Notes: generated by a model from the sequence alone, not told the origin. Counted from the stretch's first letter, positions 45,603 through 55,952 are shown. The stretch: DNA of 64,000 bases from CAZYBO01 sp964645205 (GCA_964645205.1 CAZYBO010000003.1:186001-250000); one strand, 5' to 3'. Made by a program: numbers and translations.

Positions 45603-46276
45603 TACTCAATCCCCAGAATCTTATGTGTTTGCAGCGAAAGCCTGTGGCCGCAGCGTACCGCCAGCTCAAGCGCAAGTTTGCGGTTATCGATGTTTTTTGC
45701 CTCGTCATATTCGTCCATAGGCTGCACATATACCGGGGTATGGTATATGCTCTGACCTACATCAGTTACATGGTTGTAACGTTTATCATGTGCGGAGATA
45801 ATGAATTTGAGCGCGTTTATACGCGGTAATAAGTCACCACGTATCGGAGCATACCCCGCCCCGGTATGTTTGGGAGAGCAAATAATATCTACTGCGTCCG
45901 GCAGCGGGCGAAACAGCGTGCCGTTTGTTTCAAGCTGCACTTTGAATCCATCTGCGATAAGCGTTTCGCAAAGCGGTGCGATAGGCTGGCGCAGCGGCTC
46001 GCCGCCGGTGATAACCACCAGCGTTCGCACACGCTCACCTTGTTCCAGCGATTTCGCGCGGATGTCGGCCATCAGCACATCGAGTGTCATTGTCGAAAAA
46101 TCCTCAAAATCCGTATCGCAGAAATCGCAGGCGAGGTTACAGCCGCCCAGACGCACGAAAACGGCAGGCCAACCGGCATAAAGCCCCTCGCCCTGCAGGG
46201 TCGCGAATACGGATTTCACCGCAAGCGACTGCCCATCGCCTGATTCCGGCGGTCGTATGGGATTGTTTCCTTGCAC
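45602..46276 (-). CDS. queE: 7-carboxy-7-deazaguanine synthase (radical SAM)
   Basis: A 224-residue radical SAM enzyme making the 7-deazaguanine ring from CPH4. The cluster motif is [16 protein letters not shown] (C-x3-C-x2-C), preceded by [32 protein letters not shown] follows. The start is GTG at 46276 with GGGGTG upstream. Short MSxx-type N-terminal sequence and position before queC support the assignment. queD and queF are not in the window. Confidence 0.96.
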   Translation of the reverse strand: MQGNNPIRPPESGDGQSLAVKSVFATLQGEGLYAGWPAVFVRLGGCNLACDFCDTDFEDFSTMTLDVLMADIRAKSLEQGERVRTLVVITGGEPLRQPIAPLCETLIADGFKVQLETNGTLFRPLPDAVDIICSPKHTGAGYAPIRGDLLPRINALKFIISAHDKRYNHVTDVGQSIYHTPVYVQPMDEYDEAKNIDNRKLALELAVRCGHRLSLQTHKILGIE

Positions 46277-46340
46277 CTTTGCACCCCGTGAAATATAGTA
46301 AGCTACCTGTTAATAATCATATTCTTGCAAAAACACCACC

Positions 46341-47534
46341 ATGAAAAAACGCCCATCCCCCCAAAACTGGCAAAAATCCACCCAACTTGTGCGTGGCGGC
46401 AGGATAAAAACACCTTTCGGTGAAACATCGGAAGCACTGTTTCTCAATTCCTCTTACTCCTACGAAAGCGCGGAAGAAGGCGAAGCGCGTTTTGCCGGAA
46501 CGATTCCAGGCTTTAAATACGGGCGCTATTCGCACCCCAACCTTTCCATGCTGGAAGAGCGCCTCGCGCTCATGGAAGGCGCGGAAGCCTGCACGGTAAC
46601 CGCATCGGGCATGGCGGCTTTGTTCGCTGTGCTGATGTGCCAGTTAAAATCGGGCGATCATGTCGCGGCTAGCTCGGTACTTTTTTCTTCATGCCATTAT
46701 ATTCTTACGCAAATCCTGCCACGCTTCGGTATCGCCTGTACGCTGGTGGGAGGCACGGATATGGACGGCTGGAAAAAAGCGATCACCAAAAACACGCGTT
46801 GCGTCTTTATCGAGACACCCGCCAATCCTACGCTGGAGCTGGTAGACATTGCCGCCGTCGCAAAATTATGCAAACGCACTAGCACACAGCTTATCGTGGA
46901 TAACGTATTCGCCACGCCCATGTTGCAGCATCCGTTGGAACTCGGCGCAGACATAGTGATGTATTCCACGACCAAGCATATTGACGGGCAAGGCCGCACG
47001 CTGGGCGGCGCGATTCTGGGTAAGAAAAAATTTATCGAAGACACGTTGCTTCCCTTCTGCCGCCACACCGGACCGCATATGAGCCCGTTCAATGCGTGGG
47101 TATTGCTGAAAGCGCTGGAAACCTTGCCGCTGCGCGTGGAGCGTCATTGTAAAAACGCGGAAGCGCTTGCCGCGCTGCTAGACAACCAACCGAAAATTTC
47201 GCGTTTAATCTACCCGGGATTAAAAAGCCATCCACAACATGCGCTGGCAAAAAAACAGATGAGCCACGGCGGACCTATGATCGCGTTTGAGCTGAAAGGC
47301 GGCAAGAAAGCAGCGTTCCGTTTCATGAACGCACTGTCGGTGATCGATATCTCCAACAATCTCGGCAACGCCAAAAGCCTGATTACCCACCCTGCTTCCA
47401 CCACCCACGCCAGCATCGGTGCAGAGGAGCGTAAAAAGCATGGCATCAGCGATGCACTGTTGCGCCTTTCGGTTGGGATTGAAGATGTAATCGATTTGAA
47501 AGCGGATATTGAGGCGGCGTTGAAGGCAGCTTGA
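46341..47534 (+). CDS. metZ: O-succinylhomoserine sulfhydrylase
   Basis: A 397-residue PLP enzyme of the Cys/Met metabolism family forming homocysteine directly from O-succinylhomoserine and sulfide. Visible: TQLVRGGRIKTPFGETSEALFLNSSYSY, YGRYSHPNLSMLEERLALMEGAEAC, and the PLP lysine in MYSTTKHIDGQGRTLGG. The length and N terminus favour MetZ over MetB/MetC. It is divergent from queE by 64 bp and convergent with trmB. With metK and ahcY it completes much of the SAM cycle, though the genes are dispersed. Confidence 0.93.
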   Translation: MKKRPSPQNWQKSTQLVRGGRIKTPFGETSEALFLNSSYSYESAEEGEARFAGTIPGFKYGRYSHPNLSMLEERLALMEGAEACTVTASGMAALFAVLMCQLKSGDHVAASSVLFSSCHYILTQILPRFGIACTLVGGTDMDGWKKAITKNTRCVFIETPANPTLELVDIAAVAKLCKRTSTQLIVDNVFATPMLQHPLELGADIVMYSTTKHIDGQGRTLGGAILGKKKFIEDTLLPFCRHTGPHMSPFNAWVLLKALETLPLRVERHCKNAEALAALLDNQPKISRLIYPGLKSHPQHALAKKQMSHGGPMIAFELKGGKKAAFRFMNALSVIDISNNLGNAKSLITHPASTTHASIGAEERKKHGISDALLRLSVGIEDVIDLKADIEAALKAA

Positions 47535-47562
47535 TTTTTATCATCCTTCGCTACGCTCAGGA

Positions 47563-48237
47563 TTACACTCGAATAAACTCCAGATAGGTCGGCCTTCCTG
47601 CCAGCGCTTTCTGTTCATACCGCGTGGGAATCCAGTCCGGAGGGGGATTCAGCCAATCTTCACAAGTGTTCGCCGTCCATGAAAATGCGGGGTGCGGCAG
47701 CAAGCGCTCCAGCATCCATACCGCATAATCCGCGTGGTCAGTGGCAAGTCGTAGCAACGCACCAGACTTCATCACCCGCGCGAGTTCATCCAGCGTATCT
47801 GTCGATACCAGCCTGCGTTTGCGTTGCCGTGCTTTCGGCCACGGGTCAGGATAGAGAATGAACACGCGTTCCAGCGATGCATCCGGCAGGCGCGCGACCA
47901 GCAGGCGCGCATCGTCGGTATAGATGCGGATGTTACCGAGCGCGTGATCGTCTATATGCTTGAGCAATCCCGCGATACCATTGATATACGGTTCGCAGCC
48001 GATGATGCCGATATTCGGGTTAAGCGTCGCTTGATGCGCGAGATGTTCGCCACCACCGAAGCCGATTTCCAGCCAGTACGCTTTTTTTTCGCTAAACAGC
48101 GCCGATGGGTTGAGCATACCCCCCATGGGTATCGTTACCGCGCACGCGGGAAGCAGCGTGTCGAACAGCGTCTGCTTTCCCGTGCGCAGTTTTTTGCCGC
48201 GACGCCTGCCGAACGATCGGAGCAACGCGTCATGCAT
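47563..48237 (-). CDS. trmB: tRNA (guanine-N7-)-methyltransferase
   Basis: A 224-residue SAM-dependent enzyme making m7G46 in tRNA. SAM motif WLEIGFGGGEHLAHQA, ILYPDPWPKARQRKRRLV and the C-terminal TRYEQKALAGRPTYLEFIRV are characteristic. ATG at 48237 starts MHDALLRSFGRRRGKKL, the family N terminus; it is 7 bp after the metK stop codon. A longer in-frame reading lies within metK and is not credible. Confidence 0.97.
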   Translation of the reverse strand: MHDALLRSFGRRRGKKLRTGKQTLFDTLLPACAVTIPMGGMLNPSALFSEKKAYWLEIGFGGGEHLAHQATLNPNIGIIGCEPYINGIAGLLKHIDDHALGNIRIYTDDARLLVARLPDASLERVFILYPDPWPKARQRKRRLVSTDTLDELARVMKSGALLRLATDHADYAVWMLERLLPHPAFSWTANTCEDWLNPPPDWIPTRYEQKALAGRPTYLEFIRV

Positions 48238-48244
48238 CGGCGTA

Positions 48245-49468
48245 TTAAGCGATGGCGGCCAGTTGCGCGTCGCCCTTCGGGGAGATGTTGAACGCATCGC
48301 GCAGCGCATCGACGAGATCGAGTTTCTCCCACGAGAAGCCGCCCTGCGCATCCGGTTCGCGTCCGAAATGACCGTACGCTGCGGTGCGAGCATAGATCGG
48401 ACGATTGAGTTTCAGATACTCGCGGATACCGCGCGGCGAAAGATCGACCAACTCCTGCAGCCTGCGTTCCAATTTCGCCTCATCCACGCGCCCGGTTCCA
48501 CCCGTGCTGACATAGAATGAAATGGGCTTGGATACGCCAATTGCGTAGGAAAGTTGGATGGTGCAGCGGTCGGCAAGGCCTGCGGCCACGACGTTTTTAG
48601 CGAGGAAGCGCGCCATGTAAGCCGCGGAGCGATCCACTTTCGTGGGGTCTTTGCCGGAGAACGCGCCGCCGCCGTGCGGAGCCGCGCCACCGTACGTATC
48701 GACGATGATTTTGCGCCCGGTAAGGCCGCAATCGCCATCGGGCCCGCCGATGATGAATTGTCCTGTGGGGTTCACATAAAATTCGCTTTCATCGCACATC
48801 CAGCCTTTGGGCAGCGCGGAAAGCACGTAAGGGCGCACGAGGTCGCGCACCTGTTTCTGGTTCAGCCCTTCCGCATGTTGCGTGGATACGACGATCGAGG
48901 TCGCCTTTACCGGGCGGCCGTTTTCATACAGCAGAGACACCTGGCTCTTCGCATCGGGACCGAGGCCTTTCGCTTCATTGCTATGGCGCGCGCGCGACAG
49001 GTTGAGCAGAATGCGGTGCGACAAGTGAATCGGCGCAGGCATATAGACTTTGGTTTCGTTGCAGGCGTAACCGAACATGATGCCCTGGTCGCCCGCGCCT
49101 TCGTCTTTATTATCGCCGGAATCGACGCCCATCGCTATGTCAGCCGACTGGCTGTGCAGATGTACATACACGTCGAGATTGTCCGCGTGGAAACCTTCCT
49201 GCAAATAACCGATCTCACGCACTTTATCGCGCGCGATTTTTTCGATCTGCGCTTTGGTGATATTTTCTGCACCGCGCGTTTCACCGGCGATGACGATGGT
49301 ATTGGTAGTCGCCAAACACTCCGCAGCGACACGAGCATACGGGTTTTCCGCCAGCATCGCATCTACCACCGCATCGGAAATCTGGTCGCAGACTTTGTCG
49401 GGATGCCCTTCGGCAACCGATTCGCTGGTGAATATATACTGGCCTCTGTTTGAAAACTGGTCGGACAC
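48245..49468 (-). CDS. metK: S-adenosylmethionine synthetase
   Basis: A 407-residue enzyme forming SAM from ATP and methionine. Motifs: [38 protein letters not shown], and the P-loop-like [20 protein letters not shown] place the start at GTG 49468 (reading [13 protein letters not shown]), with AAGGGGAA about 6 bases upstream; ATG at 49546 or 49537 would add about 25 residues not usual for the family. metK-trmB preceded by an XRE regulator and lnt is a conserved alphaproteobacterial order. Confidence 0.96.
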   Translation of the reverse strand: MSDQFSNRGQYIFTSESVAEGHPDKVCDQISDAVVDAMLAENPYARVAAECLATTNTIVIAGETRGAENITKAQIEKIARDKVREIGYLQEGFHADNLDVYVHLHSQSADIAMGVDSGDNKDEGAGDQGIMFGYACNETKVYMPAPIHLSHRILLNLSRARHSNEAKGLGPDAKSQVSLLYENGRPVKATSIVVSTQHAEGLNQKQVRDLVRPYVLSALPKGWMCDESEFYVNPTGQFIIGGPDGDCGLTGRKIIVDTYGGAAPHGGGAFSGKDPTKVDRSAAYMARFLAKNVVAAGLADRCTIQLSYAIGVSKPISFYVSTGGTGRVDEAKLERRLQELVDLSPRGIREYLKLNRPIYARTAAYGHFGREPDAQGGFSWEKLDLVDALRDAFNISPKGDAQLAAIA

Positions 49469-49678
49469 GGCTTTCCCCTTTTTAAAAATACGAACAGAGC
49501 TTTCAGCAGGGGATTGGGTATATCGGACAGGCCGCATATGCAGCACGCCGGATAGCTTAGACCATTTTTTTATAAGGTGGTGGCAAGCAACCGAACCAAA
49601 TCCCCACCTGAAAAGCTTGCGCGGCAGGGTATAGGATATTTAAGCGATGTCAAGGGACAAGCGCCGAAAACGGCGTTT
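49469..49678 (-). promoter_or_regulatory. metK leader region
   Basis: A 210-bp gap between the XRE gene and metK. On the minus strand a TTGACA (49648-49653) suggests a promoter, though the matching -10 (TATACC, 14 bp away) is poorly spaced. The resulting leader would be roughly 150 nt and contains a GGTGG/CCACC pairing around 49570-49602. I could not match it to SAM-II, SAM/SAH or other known SAM riboswitches. Confidence 0.3.
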
Positions 49679-50128
49679 CTATTCGAGAATAGCCTTGTTT
49701 TCCGCCACTGCGCGCACGAGATCGGACAGGCGTTTACGGATAACCTGTTCTTTAATGCGCGTAAACGCCTTCATCATTTCCAGCGATTCGCGATCGGATA
49801 CTGCGCCTTTGTGCTGGAATTTATCGCCCGCTTCGGAGAAGCCCTGAATGCCGATTTCCATAGAGGAATCACCGGAAAACGGATCAAGTCCTTCAAAAAA
49901 ATACGCTACCGGCACATTCATGAAACGCGCGAAATCGAACAGGCGCCCCGAATTCATTGCATTGCTGCCCTTCTCGTATTTCTGCACCTGCTGGAACGTA
50001 ATGCCGACGGCTTTGGCTACCGCTTCCTGACTTAGTCCCATCATGGTACGGCGCAAACGCAGCCGTTTTCCGACGTGCGCATCAACGTCTTGTTTTGTTA
50101 AAACTTTGTTTAATATCTTTTTTGTCAT
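49679..50128 (-). CDS. XRE-family helix-turn-helix regulator
   Basis: A 149-residue DNA-binding protein. HTH_3 domain at about 18-73 (VGKRLRLRRTMMGLSQEAVAKAVGITFQQVQKYEKGSNAMNSGRLFDFARFMNVPVAYFFEG) followed by a linker and a helical tail (SDRESLEMMKAFTRIKEQVIRKRLSDLVRAV) shared with many alphaproteobacterial XRE proteins encoded between lnt and metK. The target genes are unknown; regulation of metK is suggested only by position. No strong ribosome binding site is visible. Confidence 0.93.
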   Translation of the reverse strand: MTKKILNKVLTKQDVDAHVGKRLRLRRTMMGLSQEAVAKAVGITFQQVQKYEKGSNAMNSGRLFDFARFMNVPVAYFFEGLDPFSGDSSMEIGIQGFSEAGDKFQHKGAVSDRESLEMMKAFTRIKEQVIRKRLSDLVRAVAENKAILE

Positions 50129-50186
50129 GTCAATCCTCGGTATTTTTCAGAAATATGCACTTCGCCAACACAACTTTCAAGTGCAT

Positions 50187-51716
50187 TCATCGTTTTTTCG
50201 TATTTTTCTCTATGGAAGTTAACAATACTCCGCAAAAAGTAATTAACAATAGTAAAAATAAATAATTATATAAAGCATAAGGTGTAGCGCTAAGCTCTAC
50301 AGGCAGCGCCGTATCGATCACTCCTGCGGTCTCCAGAGGAATGGACGTTACAATACGGCCGAACCCATCGATAACGGCGGTAATACCGGTATTCGCAACA
50401 CGCACGAGCGGTAAACCTTGCTCTACCGCACGTAAACGCGCCATATGCAAATGCTGGTAAGGTGCCGAACTGATACCAAACCATGCATCGTTGGTGAGGT
50501 TAAGCAGGAATTTCGGCCTTTGCGCGCTATTAACCGCCAATTCAGGAAAAATGCTTTCATAGCAGATAAGCGGGCTGAGTGCAGGCAACCCCGGCCAGTT
50601 CACCGTTTGCACACCCTCACCCGGCGAGAAATCCTTGGTGCCCACCGGCGTAAGCCATGCGGGGGGAAACAGGCTGCGGAAAGGCAGGAATTCCCCGAAT
50701 GGGACGAGCTTACCTTTATCGTACACGCCGGTGATACCACCCGCATCGTCAAACGCCACAATGCTATTCCATATTTTCCACTGTTCGCTTCCGACTTCGC
50801 CTTCCACACGCAATGCGCCGCTGATCAGCGCCACGCCTGGCGGCACAGCCTCGCCAAGCAGATGCGCGATCGGTGAGTCGGCGGCCACCGCATACGGAAT
50901 CGCCGTTTCCGGCCAGATAATATGCGTGACATGCTCAATGCCGGGCTCGCGCGAAAGGCGGATATATTCTTCCAGCCCCTTGCGCTGCAATTTAGGATCC
51001 CATTTATGGTGTTGCTCGATATTCGCCTGCACCAGCCTGAGTGTTACGCCCGGCACGTTTTGCGGCTGCGCCTGCTGCAGGCGATATGCGCCCCAGCCCG
51101 TGCTTGCCACCAACACTGTGCCCAATGCAATCATGACTCTCCATGCCGTCTTACGCGGCAATGTGCGATCGGCAAACAATGCGGGAGATGCGCCCAGCAG
51201 CACCGTAAACCACGTAAGCCCGTAGATGCCGATCACCGATGCAAGCTGCACCATCGCGTCCGATGCAGCGAAACTATAGCCGCTGAGATTCCACGGAAAT
51301 CCGGTAAAAAGATGCCCACGTGCATATTCCACAGCCGTCCAGATCAGCGCGAATGCAAAGATTTTGATTGTGCTCCTGCCGCGCACATAGGATGCAAGCA
51401 GGCATGCCACCGCCGGATAAAGTGCGATCACCGCAGTCAGGCCGAACAAGGCGAAGGGAATCAGCCATGCGAATTTTTCCGGCTCCGTCAGGAGCGCGAT
51501 GCAGAACCAGTAAAGTCCGCTGATATAATATCCCCACCCCCACCACCAGCCGTCATAGAAGGCGCGCCTGCGCGTAGGCGCACTTTGCACCAGCAGGAAA
51601 AGCCCTGCATAAGCGGGAATAATGAGCCAGAACACGAATAGAGGGGGTAATGTGAGCGTGCCCGCCACCCCGCATGCAAATGCAAGAAGATTGCGCCGCC
51701 AGTTAATCGAAGCCAT
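50187..51716 (-). CDS. lnt: Apolipoprotein N-acyltransferase
   Basis: A 509-residue inner-membrane enzyme adding the third acyl chain to lipoproteins. About seven or eight helices surround a periplasmic nitrilase domain (about 215-470) with the Glu in IIWPETAIPYAV, the Lys in GVYDKGKLVPFGEFLPF and the Cys in PLICYESIFPEL. It lies 5 bp after corC, the usual order. LolA, also in the window, carries its products onward. Confidence 0.97.
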   Translation of the reverse strand: MASINWRRNLLAFACGVAGTLTLPPLFVFWLIIPAYAGLFLLVQSAPTRRRAFYDGWWWGWGYYISGLYWFCIALLTEPEKFAWLIPFALFGLTAVIALYPAVACLLASYVRGRSTIKIFAFALIWTAVEYARGHLFTGFPWNLSGYSFAASDAMVQLASVIGIYGLTWFTVLLGASPALFADRTLPRKTAWRVMIALGTVLVASTGWGAYRLQQAQPQNVPGVTLRLVQANIEQHHKWDPKLQRKGLEEYIRLSREPGIEHVTHIIWPETAIPYAVAADSPIAHLLGEAVPPGVALISGALRVEGEVGSEQWKIWNSIVAFDDAGGITGVYDKGKLVPFGEFLPFRSLFPPAWLTPVGTKDFSPGEGVQTVNWPGLPALSPLICYESIFPELAVNSAQRPKFLLNLTNDAWFGISSAPYQHLHMARLRAVEQGLPLVRVANTGITAVIDGFGRIVTSIPLETAGVIDTALPVELSATPYALYNYLFLLLLITFCGVLLTSIEKNTKKR

Positions 51717-51721
51717 ACGCT

Positions 51722-52645
51722 TTAATTAAATGTGATGATTCGCACTTTATGGATACGGCGCGGATCGGCACTGATAACCTCAAAACGCGCGCCCGATACG
51801 TGCGGAATGATTTCGCCCTTTGTCGGGACACGGCCAAGCTGGAAGAAAATCAACCCGCCGAGCGTATCGAACTCGTCGGCTTTTTCCTCAGTGACCAGAT
51901 TCAGCCCCAACTCCTTCTCCAGCTTTTCTATCGGTATGCGCGCGCTTACTTCAAACAGCTTGTCGGATACGCGCAGCACTTTGTCATCCTGCTCTTCGTC
52001 CTCGTCATGCTCGTCTTGAATATCGCCGACGATTTCCTCGAATAAATCTTCCAGCGTGATCAGCCCGTCGGTACCACCGTACTCATCAACCACGACCGCC
52101 ATGTGGTGGCCGGATTTACGCATCTTCGCCATCAGGTCAAGAATGCGCATGGAAGGCGGCACAAACACCAGCTCGCGGATCAGCGCCTTAATATCGAACG
52201 CGCCGCCGCTTCCGGCGATGGGCAGAAGGTCTTTCACATGGATGAATCCCAGCAAATGGTCGAGCGTGCCCTGATAGACAGGTATGCGCGTGTGACGGTA
52301 TTCAGTAATGTGTGCGATAAGTTTCTGCAGCGGGATGTCGTGTGACACGGCGGCGATGTCGGTGCGCGGGATCATGATGTCGCTTACTTTAATATCGCTA
52401 AACGACAGCACGTTGTGCAGCATCAACTTTTCTTCGGGCGACAGGCGCTCGTCGTCTTGCTCTTCGTGTTCTTCGATAACCTCTTCGAGCGCTTCTTTCA
52501 GCGAATGATCCTGTTTCTGGCCAAGCGCATGCTTCAGCCAGTCACTGATCGCCTGCAACAGGGATATGCGCGACTCGCCTTGATCCTCCGCCACGCTCTT
52601 TTGCGGTTCAGGATCAGCGGGCTGCTTATGTACAGTAAGGTTCAT
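51722..52645 (-). CDS. CBS-domain protein, CorC/YbeX family
   Basis: A 307-residue cytoplasmic protein without the membrane DUF21 part. Two CBS domains (about 90-205: VSDIMIPRTDIAAVSHDIPLQKLI and VFVPPSMRILDLMAKMRKSGHHMAVVVDEYGGTDGLITLEDLFEEIVGDIQDEHD) and a C-terminal CorC_HlyC domain (about 225-307). Linked to magnesium/cobalt efflux in enterobacteria and to ribosome maturation genes by synteny. Follows ybeY by 35 bp. Confidence 0.94.
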   Translation of the reverse strand: MNLTVHKQPADPEPQKSVAEDQGESRISLLQAISDWLKHALGQKQDHSLKEALEEVIEEHEEQDDERLSPEEKLMLHNVLSFSDIKVSDIMIPRTDIAAVSHDIPLQKLIAHITEYRHTRIPVYQGTLDHLLGFIHVKDLLPIAGSGGAFDIKALIRELVFVPPSMRILDLMAKMRKSGHHMAVVVDEYGGTDGLITLEDLFEEIVGDIQDEHDEDEEQDDKVLRVSDKLFEVSARIPIEKLEKELGLNLVTEEKADEFDTLGGLIFFQLGRVPTKGEIIPHVSGARFEVISADPRRIHKVRIITFN

Positions 52646-52680
52646 ACGTTGCGCGGTATTGTAAAGGGTGGAAGGTGTTT

Positions 52681-53127
52681 TTACAAGTACGGATTGCTAA
52701 TCGCCAGTTTATTAAGAATTTTTATCTCCAGCGCTTCCATGATCTCCGCCTCTTTAGCTTTCATATGGTCGTAACCGAGCAGGTGCAGCGTGCCATGCAC
52801 CAGCAAATGCGCCGCATGGTCGCGGAAGGTTTTTCCCTGTTCCTTCGCTTCGCGTTCAATGGTTTCCCGCGCCAGCACAATATCCCCCAGGTGCGGAATA
52901 TCGCCCGGAAACGATAACACGTTCGTCGGCTTATCCTTCCCCCGGTAATCCCGGTTCAATCCGCGCACGAAGGCATCGTCGGCCAGCACGACCGTAATCT
53001 CACTCGCACCACGGATTTTTTTTACGCCACGAAAGGTGAGTGTCGTTTCACACGCATTACGCACGGTTTTGCAATACGGCCTGAGCAGCTTTTTCCACTG
53101 AGCATCGTGTAGCTGGACGGTAATCAT
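52681..53127 (-). CDS. ybeY: Endoribonuclease YbeY
   Basis: A 148-residue zinc metalloprotein for 16S rRNA 3' processing and ribosome quality control. The motif [15 protein letters not shown] supplies the three histidines; TNVLSFPGD is the other family motif. The ATG shares a base with the phoH stop (TAATG), typical of phoH-ybeY-corC-lnt. Confidence 0.97.
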   Translation of the reverse strand: MITVQLHDAQWKKLLRPYCKTVRNACETTLTFRGVKKIRGASEITVVLADDAFVRGLNRDYRGKDKPTNVLSFPGDIPHLGDIVLARETIEREAKEQGKTFRDHAAHLLVHGTLHLLGYDHMKAKEAEIMEALEIKILNKLAISNPYL

Positions 53128-54134
53128 TAACGCTTCTTGCTATCCCACTCGTCATACGCCTTCACGATGCGCGCCGCCAGAGGGTGGCGCACCACGTCGG
53201 AATCGGAGAAGCGCACGCAGCCGATGCCTTCGAGCCCTTCGACCTTGCGTACCGCGTCGCCGAGGCCGGATTTCACGTCCTTGGGCAAGTCGGTTTGCGA
53301 TAAGTCGCCAGTGATGACCATGCGTGAGCCTTGCCCCATACGAGTCAAAAACATTTTCATCTGGGTGGGCGTAGTGTTCTGGGCTTCGTCGAGAATGACA
53401 TACGAATTCGAGAAGGTGCGGCCGCGCATGAACGCCAGCGGCGCGACTTCGATTTCACCGTTTTCCATGTGTCGCGTAAGCCGTTCTGCTGGAATCATGT
53501 CCATCAGCGCGTCGTAGAGCGGGCGCAGATAGGGATCGATTTTTTCCTTGAGGTCACCGGGCAAAAAGCCGAGCTTTTCTCCCGCTTCTACCGCCGGACG
53601 CGACAAGATAATTTTTTCCACGCGGTTGGAAAGGAACTGCGCCACCGCCATCGCCACTGCAATATAGGTTTTCCCCGTGCCCGCAGGCCCGAGCGCAAAC
53701 ACCATATCGTGCTCGCCGAGCGCCTGCATATATTTGGCCTGCATCGGCGAATAGGGCTTCACCGCTTTTTTCATCGTCTTGACGACTACATCGCTCGTGC
53801 CAAATAACGACCCGTGCTCTTCGTGAGTATCATGCCCGGCCATGCGAATGGCGGCGTCCACTTCAGCTACGCCAATATCCCCGCCTTTTTCTAAATCCGC
53901 GTAGAGCGATTGCAGCACCTGCCTGCTCGCATCCACATTCGCTTTTTCCCCCGACAGTGCCAGCGTATTCCCGCGTGACGAGGCGGAGATATTGAATTTT
54001 TTCTCCAGCCGGGCAAGATGCGAATCCCCCTCGCCGTAAAGCATCGGCAGCAACGCGTTATCCTTGAACACCACGCTGGCAGTGATGCCTTTTACATGTT
54101 CCGCCTCGCCGTTTTTACCGTTTTTTTCTTTCAT
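53127..54134 (-). CDS. PhoH-like ATPase
   Basis: A 335-residue RNA-linked P-loop ATPase (YbeZ type). Walker A is [21 protein letters not shown] and Walker B-like [21 protein letters not shown]; an N-terminal KH-like part (about 30-100) is recognisable. ATG at 54134 lies 4 bases after the previous stop codon, with AAAAAGG 7 bases upstream; a longer reading overlaps the preceding gene in another frame. Works with YbeY. Confidence 0.96.
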   Translation of the reverse strand: MKEKNGKNGEAEHVKGITASVVFKDNALLPMLYGEGDSHLARLEKKFNISASSRGNTLALSGEKANVDASRQVLQSLYADLEKGGDIGVAEVDAAIRMAGHDTHEEHGSLFGTSDVVVKTMKKAVKPYSPMQAKYMQALGEHDMVFALGPAGTGKTYIAVAMAVAQFLSNRVEKIILSRPAVEAGEKLGFLPGDLKEKIDPYLRPLYDALMDMIPAERLTRHMENGEIEVAPLAFMRGRTFSNSYVILDEAQNTTPTQMKMFLTRMGQGSRMVITGDLSQTDLPKDVKSGLGDAVRKVEGLEGIGCVRFSDSDVVRHPLAARIVKAYDEWDSKKR

Positions 54135-54138
54135 GACG

Positions 54139-54612
54139 CTACCTTTTTCCTGAAGCGATTGCGATGGTGGAGTTAAGGCGTATGAAAAAGTAACCTGTTC
54201 CAATGGCGCTGAGGCTCGTACTGAAAGCAGCGTGATATTGTTCGAATGCTGCGCCCCATATGGCCATACCCACCACCATAAGCACCAGCGACACGACGAT
54301 CGTCAGCAGAATAGTTTGAATCATAACCGGGAACGACAGGCACGTCGTACGCTCAATAAATTCCTTATGGTCACCCTTGCTGTTGGTATTGTAGCAGAGG
54401 ATCGTACCAAGCACGGTAACCACGGCAAACAGCACATCTTCCGCTATGTCCGGCGCGGTTAAGCTCGATTGCATCGCATAATACGCGGCAATTTTTCCGC
54501 TCATGAATATCGTGAGCACCGAAAAAAACAGGTAATAATACAGCCTTTCCCTCTGCGGGACGCTGCCCTCCTTAAACCTTCGCGCCAAATTCCGGTCATT
54601 AAAAAATTGCAT
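54139..54612 (-). CDS. Four-helix membrane protein of unknown function
   Basis: A 157-residue protein I do not recognise. Hydrophobic segments near 24-43, 56-76, 92-118 and 127-146; the N-terminal 20 residues are basic (FNDRNLARRFKEGSVPQRERL). It is wedged between miaB and phoH, where many alphaproteobacteria have nothing; both junctions overlap or nearly touch, so it is co-transcribed. Its ATG shares a base with the miaB stop codon. Confidence 0.75.
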   Translation of the reverse strand: MQFFNDRNLARRFKEGSVPQRERLYYYLFFSVLTIFMSGKIAAYYAMQSSLTAPDIAEDVLFAVVTVLGTILCYNTNSKGDHKEFIERTTCLSFPVMIQTILLTIVVSLVLMVVGMAIWGAAFEQYHAAFSTSLSAIGTGYFFIRLNSTIAIASGKR

Positions 54613-55952
54613 TATCCCGCCTTTCGCAAAGATTTCCCGATCAATTCACCCGCTAAACTATTCCCCAACGCCTGCAGGATCTTTACGTCCGCGATCGTTC
54701 CGCGCAGGCTTTCGTCGCCGTAGACATGCACCGATTGCATCCACGGGCTTTTGCCGAGCAACTGCCCCTCGCGGCGGCCTTCACCGGTGAACAGCACTTG
54801 CATAATCTTGCCGACACTGGTTTCATTGAACGCACGCTGGTGTTTGGCGATCAGCGCCTGCAGACGCGCAAGGCGTTCTTCCTTCACCGCTTCTTCCACC
54901 TGCCTATCATCGGTCGATGCGGGCGTGCCGGGGCGCGGGCTGTATTTGAACGAGTAGCAGGAGGCGTAACGCACCTGCTCCACCAGCGCGAGCGTATCCT
55001 CGAAATCTTTCTCCGTTTCCCCGGGGAAACCGACGATGAAATCCGACGATAGCGCGATATCCGGGCGCGCTTTACGCAGTTTTTCGATAATCTCCAGATA
55101 GAATGAAGCCGTGTGTTTGCGGTTCATGCGTTTGAGTATTTCATCCGAGCCGGACTGCACCGGCAGATGCAAAAACGGCATCAGCTTCGGCTCAGAGCCG
55201 TGAATGGCGATCAGATCGTCAGACATGTCGCGCGGGTGCGAAGTGGTATAACGAATGCGTTTTAGGCTGTTTATCTGCGCAAGCGCGTCGATCAATTCCG
55301 CCAATGTCGAGCCGCCGCCGTTATAGGCATTCACATTTTGCCCAAGCAGCGTAATCTCCACCGCACCCTGATCCGCCATGCGCCGCGCTTCGGATATAAT
55401 CGCTTCCGGCGGTCGCGAATATTCCGCGCCGCGCGTATAAGGCACCACACAGAAGGAGCAAAACTTGTCGCATCCCTCCTGCACTGCAAGGAACGAAGAT
55501 ACCCCCTGGGAGGTATGTGATTCAGGCAACTGGTCGAACTTATCCACCGCTGCGAAATCCAGCTCTACCACCCCGCCTTTTTCGCGTATAGCGCGCGTCA
55601 CCATCTCCGGCAACTGGTGATACGATTGTGGCCCCAGCACAATATCGACATAATCGGCGCGCTTGATGATCTCCGCGCCTTCCGCCTGCCCCACGCACCC
55701 GCCGACGGCAATCAGCATCCGCTCGCCGCGCTTATTCTTTTCGTCCTTCTGCGCACGAATACGCCCGAGGTCGGAATAGACCTTCTCCTCCGCCTTCTCG
55801 CGGATATGACAGGTATTGAGGATCACAAGGTCGGCATCGTCCGCTGTGCCCGAAGGCTGGTACCCCAGCGGCGCCATCACATCGGCCATGCGCACGGAAT
55901 CGTACACGTTCATCTGGCAGCCGTAGGTTTTGATGTAGAGTTTTTTGGTCAC
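54612..55952 (-). CDS. miaB: tRNA-2-methylthio-N6-dimethylallyladenosine synthase
   Basis: A 446-residue radical SAM methylthiotransferase acting on i6A37 of tRNA. N-terminal UPF0004 cysteines in TYGCQMNVYDS, LNTCHIREKA and GGCVGQAEG; radical SAM cluster in CDKFCSFCVVPYTRG; a TRAM domain at the end. I choose GTG at 55952, which overlaps the stop of the preceding small gene (GTGA); a TTG at 55973 is possible. It follows the zeta-toxin pair, which appears to be inserted upstream of it. Confidence 0.96.
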   Translation of the reverse strand: MTKKLYIKTYGCQMNVYDSVRMADVMAPLGYQPSGTADDADLVILNTCHIREKAEEKVYSDLGRIRAQKDEKNKRGERMLIAVGGCVGQAEGAEIIKRADYVDIVLGPQSYHQLPEMVTRAIREKGGVVELDFAAVDKFDQLPESHTSQGVSSFLAVQEGCDKFCSFCVVPYTRGAEYSRPPEAIISEARRMADQGAVEITLLGQNVNAYNGGGSTLAELIDALAQINSLKRIRYTTSHPRDMSDDLIAIHGSEPKLMPFLHLPVQSGSDEILKRMNRKHTASFYLEIIEKLRKARPDIALSSDFIVGFPGETEKDFEDTLALVEQVRYASCYSFKYSPRPGTPASTDDRQVEEAVKEERLARLQALIAKHQRAFNETSVGKIMQVLFTGEGRREGQLLGKSPWMQSVHVYGDESLRGTIADVKILQALGNSLAGELIGKSLRKAG

